A stretch of 23,844 nucleotides of DNA from a virus, in the IMG/VR virus record IMGVR_UViG_3300008113_001432, positions 1 to 23,844 of that record, one strand, 5' to 3'. Below the pieces are notes generated by a model that had not been told where the DNA came from, made no database searches, and saw only the letters and a program-made list of their open reading frames with translations. Both the position numbers and the translations under genes were made by a program. This document shows positions 21,040-23,844 of the stretch, one piece after another. Within the stretch, counting starts at the first letter, position 1; the number at the start of each line of letters is the position of its first letter.

Positions 21040-22113
21040 ATGTCAAAAGTGGCGATAATTACTGATCAGCATTTTGGTGCTAGAAATGACGCTCTTGTTT
21101 TTTTGGACTTCTATGAGAAGTTCTACAAAGAAACATTCTTTCCAACTTTAAGAAAAGAAGGTATACGGCAAGTATTGATTCTTGGTGATACTTTTGATAG
21201 AAGAAAGTATATAAACTTCTATAGTCTCAAAAGAGCCAAAGAGATGTTCTTTGATATTCTCCACGAAGAAGGTTTTGAAGTATACATGTTGGCAGGAAAT
21301 CATGATACATACTTCAAGAATACAAATGAAGTAAACTCTGTAGATTTGTTATTGCAAGAATATGGTAATATTCATGTGATAGACTCACCAGAACACATAT
21401 ATGTTGGCTCTCATCTAATCTGTATGATACCATGGATATGTGTAGATAATTATGACGAATGTCTGAGTTTTATCAAAGAATCAACATCTGATATTTGTAT
21501 GGGTCATTTTGAAATTGCAGGATTTTCAATGTACAAAGGAATGCCATCAGATGAAGGACTTGATAGGAATATTTTCAGAAAATTCGAATTTACTTTCAGT
21601 GGGCATTATCACCATAAATCTTCTGCTGATGGGATTTACTATCTTGGTAACCCGTATGAGCTTACCTGGCAAGACTACAACGATTCTCGTGGTTTTCACA
21701 TTTTTGATCTTGATACTAGACAGCTTGATTTTGTTCAGAACCCTAACGTAATGTTTCATAAAGTTGTCTATGATGATAAGAATAAAGAGATTAAAGAATT
21801 ATCTAATCATAATATGACACCATATACAAGTAAATATGTTAAGGTGGTTGTCTTGAATAAAACTAATCCATATTTGTTTGATGTGTTCATCAACAACTTA
21901 TACCAATCAAATCCTGCCGATATTACCATCGTTGAAGATTTCACAGACTTGACAGAAGGCGTAAGTGATGATATAATTGACCAGGCAGAAGATACTCTTA
22001 CCATTTTAAACAATTATGTGGATGCTATCCAAGAAGATAATCTGGACAACAATAAACTGAAATCTATTCTCAAAGAACTTTACCTAGAAGCTATAAACAC
22101 AGAAAAAGTATGA
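21040..22113 (+). CDS. 47: Recombination nuclease subunit gp47 (Mre11/SbcD-like)
   Basis: This 357-residue protein is the metallophosphoesterase nuclease of the T4 gp46/gp47 complex, which resects DNA ends for recombination and degrades host DNA. The five phosphoesterase motifs are present: ITDQHFG (Asp9, His11), LILGDTFDR (Asp50), LAGNHDT (Asn87, His88), CMGHFE (His156) and SGHYHH (His189, His191). T4 gp47 has 339 residues. AGGA (21027-21030) lies 9 bases before the ATG. It overlaps gp46 by 4 bases (ATGA), so both subunits are made together. The C-terminal part (about 260-357) is the gp46-binding and DNA-capping region by analogy with Mre11. Confidence 0.95.
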   Translation: MSKVAIITDQHFGARNDALVFLDFYEKFYKETFFPTLRKEGIRQVLILGDTFDRRKYINFYSLKRAKEMFFDILHEEGFEVYMLAGNHDTYFKNTNEVNSVDLLLQEYGNIHVIDSPEHIYVGSHLICMIPWICVDNYDECLSFIKESTSDICMGHFEIAGFSMYKGMPSDEGLDRNIFRKFEFTFSGHYHHKSSADGIYYLGNPYELTWQDYNDSRGFHIFDLDTRQLDFVQNPNVMFHKVVYDDKNKEIKELSNHNMTPYTSKYVKVVVLNKTNPYLFDVFINNLYQSNPADITIVEDFTDLTEGVSDDIIDQAEDTLTILNNYVDAIQEDNLDNNKLKSILKELYLEAINTEKV

Positions 22114-23825
22114 TTATATTTGAAAAGGTTAGATGGAAAAACTTTCTGTCTACTGGAAACTGGTTTACTGAAATTGACCTAAAAAGATCGCCAAACACAC
22201 TTATTATAGGTTCAAATGGATCAGGAAAGTCAACCATTCTTGATGCATTGACTTTTGGTTTGTTTGGTAAACCTTTTCGTAAAATCAACAAACCTCAACT
22301 ACCAAATTCTATCAATGAAAAAGAATGTGTGGTAGAAATAGAGTTTTCTGTAGGTAAAAAAGCATATAAGATTATTCGTGGTATCAAGCCTAATGTGTTT
22401 GAAATCTACATTGACGGTAAACTACTGAATCAGGATGCAGCAGCTAAAGACTATCAAGAAGTGTTAGAAAAGAACATTCTCAAATTAAACTTTAAGTCTT
22501 TCACACAGATTGTTATTCTCGGCTCTGCATCTTTTACTCCTTTCATGCAACTATCAGCAGCAGACCGTAGAGGTATTATTGAGGACTTACTTGACATTCA
22601 AATTTTTTCTTCTATGAACTCTTTGGTAAAAGAAAAGATGGGTGAGATCAAAGATAAAAGTGTTCAATTGAAATATGATTTGGATCTGACAGCAGAGAAA
22701 ATAGAACTACAGAAACAAAACATTGAAGAACACAAGAAACACAATGATGCTGAGATCGAAAAGAAAAAACAAGAAATCATTGTAAGCGAAACACAAATAG
22801 GTCACTTACAGATTGATATTGAATTAATTCAGAAACACATCAATGTACTAAATTCAAAAATCCTAAATAAAGATGTAGTAGAGACAAAAAGAACTAAACT
22901 TTCAAATCTTGAAAATCAGTTATCAAATAATTTAAGAAAACTGGATAAAGAAGTTCAGTTCTACGAAGATAACCACGACTGTCCTACTTGCAAACAGACA
23001 ATTACACAAGAATGGAAAGAAAAACAAATACTAGAAAAGCAGGTTAAAAAAGGAGATATATCAGTAGCACTAACTGATATTGAGAAAAAGATTGCAGATG
23101 CAAACAATATTATAAACAAAATGTTGGAAGTTTCGAAACACATTAGTGAACATAATTCAGAGGTGATAAAACATAATGCGTCAATTACAGCAATCAACAA
23201 ATACGTGGCTAAACTTAATGCAGAAATTACGGAACTCTCAAACAAAAAAGACAACCTTGAGGATGAGAACGCAAAGCTTAAAGAGTTACGAGAACAACTT
23301 GCCGGCCTTGTTAAAAAACAAAAAGAACTAGCAGACGAGAAACAGTATTATGAATTTGCTGGAACATTGTTGAAAGATACTGGTATCAAAACAAAGATTA
23401 TCAAACAATATCTTCCAATTATGAATAAGTTAATTAACAAGTATCTGACAGCAATGGATTCGTTTATTAACTTTAATCTGAATGAAAATTTTGAAGAAAC
23501 AATCAAATCTCGCCATAGAGATGATTTTAGTTATCATAATTTCTCTGAAGGTGAAAAGATGCGAATTGACTTAGCTATTCTGTTCACATGGAGACAGATT
23601 GCAAAGTTGAAGAATAGTGTCAACACCAATCTGCTGATATTAGATGAAGTGTTTGATTCTAGCCTAGATACTGTAGGTACTGATGAGTTTTTGAAGTTGA
23701 TGTATGACGTTGGACAAGATACCAACGTATTTGTTATATCGCATAAAGGTGATCAGTTATTTGATAAATTTAGAAGCGTGATTCGTTTCGAGAAGAAAAA
23801 CAATTTTTCGAGGATAGCAAAATGA
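22110..23825 (+). CDS. 46: Recombination ATPase subunit gp46 (Rad50/SbcC-like)
   Basis: This 571-residue protein is the ABC-type ATPase of the gp46/gp47 complex. Walker A GSNGSGKST (34-42), Q-loop region FTQIVILGSASFTPFMQL, two long coiled-coil arms on either side of a zinc hook CPTC (Cys291, Cys294), ABC signature FSEGEKMRIDLAIL (from 478) and Walker B LLILDEVFD (508-516) appear in the expected order. ATP-driven closing of gp46 controls the gp47 nuclease. Length is like T4 gp46 (560); the short arms are typical of phage Rad50. It overlaps the next start by 4 bases. Confidence 0.96.
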   Translation: MIIFEKVRWKNFLSTGNWFTEIDLKRSPNTLIIGSNGSGKSTILDALTFGLFGKPFRKINKPQLPNSINEKECVVEIEFSVGKKAYKIIRGIKPNVFEIYIDGKLLNQDAAAKDYQEVLEKNILKLNFKSFTQIVILGSASFTPFMQLSAADRRGIIEDLLDIQIFSSMNSLVKEKMGEIKDKSVQLKYDLDLTAEKIELQKQNIEEHKKHNDAEIEKKKQEIIVSETQIGHLQIDIELIQKHINVLNSKILNKDVVETKRTKLSNLENQLSNNLRKLDKEVQFYEDNHDCPTCKQTITQEWKEKQILEKQVKKGDISVALTDIEKKIADANNIINKMLEVSKHISEHNSEVIKHNASITAINKYVAKLNAEITELSNKKDNLEDENAKLKELREQLAGLVKKQKELADEKQYYEFAGTLLKDTGIKTKIIKQYLPIMNKLINKYLTAMDSFINFNLNENFEETIKSRHRDDFSYHNFSEGEKMRIDLAILFTWRQIAKLKNSVNTNLLILDEVFDSSLDTVGTDEFLKLMYDVGQDTNVFVISHKGDQLFDKFRSVIRFEKKNNFSRIAK

Positions 23826-23844
23826 GTGATATTATTAGAATTAG
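23822..23844 (+). CDS. Start of a further gene, cut by window end
   Basis: An ATG overlaps the gp46 stop (ATGA) and opens a frame reading MSDIIRI up to the window edge. The overlap is of the kind used throughout this genome, so a real gene is likely, but seven codons do not allow identification. In T4-like phages a small unknown gene or gene 45 often follows 46. Confidence 0.5.

Noticed and set aside
1-23844. tRNA genes, integrase, attachment site or insertion sequence
   Set aside because: No cloverleaf-like sequence, recombinase motif or terminal inverted repeats were noticed; gaps between genes are too short for them.

Overview
This window is a piece of a T4-like myovirus (Caudoviricetes) genome with a low-GC, AT-rich composition. 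It carries the T4 head/neck/tail block in the canonical order 13-14-15-16-17-18-19-20-67-(68-like)-21-22-23, followed by gp3, uvsY, uvsW, an unknown gene, gene 55, 47 and 46. This order, with gp3-uvsY-uvsW-55-47-46 directly after the major capsid gene, is the one I know from marine T4-like phages (cyanophages and relatives). The host cannot be read from this stretch: no photosynthesis or other host-like metabolic genes are present. All genes lie on the + strand with tiny gaps or ATGA/TAATG overlaps, and no gene-free stretch exceeds 300 bases.

Region 1 (1-3398), attachment module: the 3' part of a repeat-built tail fibre gene whose chaperone-like C-terminus lies out of frame, a glycine-rich adhesin-like protein, and two small unrecognised proteins. 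Region 2 (3436-9262), neck and packaging: gp13, gp14, gp15, small terminase gp16, then an unusual two-gene insertion (a histidine-rich HAD-family phosphatase-like protein and a small unknown protein) before large terminase gp17. Region 3 (9328-11322), tail: sheath gp18, interrupted by an apparent one-base deletion, and tube gp19. Region 4 (11393-17408), head: portal gp20, core proteins gp67 and a 68-like protein, an unknown protein, protease gp21, scaffold gp22 and major capsid gp23, closed by a strong intrinsic terminator. Region 5 (17495-23844): gp3, then recombination and late-transcription genes (UvsY, UvsW, an Sm-like unknown, the late sigma gp55, the gp47/gp46 nuclease-ATPase) and the first codons of one more gene.

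Regulation can be seen in the sequence. T4-type late promoter boxes (TATAAATA or one-mismatch forms) sit just upstream of gp13, gp18, gp19, gp67, gp22, gp23 and gp3; the sigma factor that would read them, gp55, is encoded downstream. By contrast uvsY and gene 47 each have a sigma70-like promoter (TTGACA-N18-TATAAT and TTGAAA-N17-TATAAT) sharing an 18-base core that differs at one position, which marks the switch from late structural to replication/recombination expression.

Most notable: capsid-targeting-like N-termini on the two proteins inserted between the terminase genes (suggesting they may be packaged internal head proteins); two apparent one-base deletions in virion genes; a shared accessory beta module in the neighbouring neck proteins gp14 and gp15; and the matched promoter pair.
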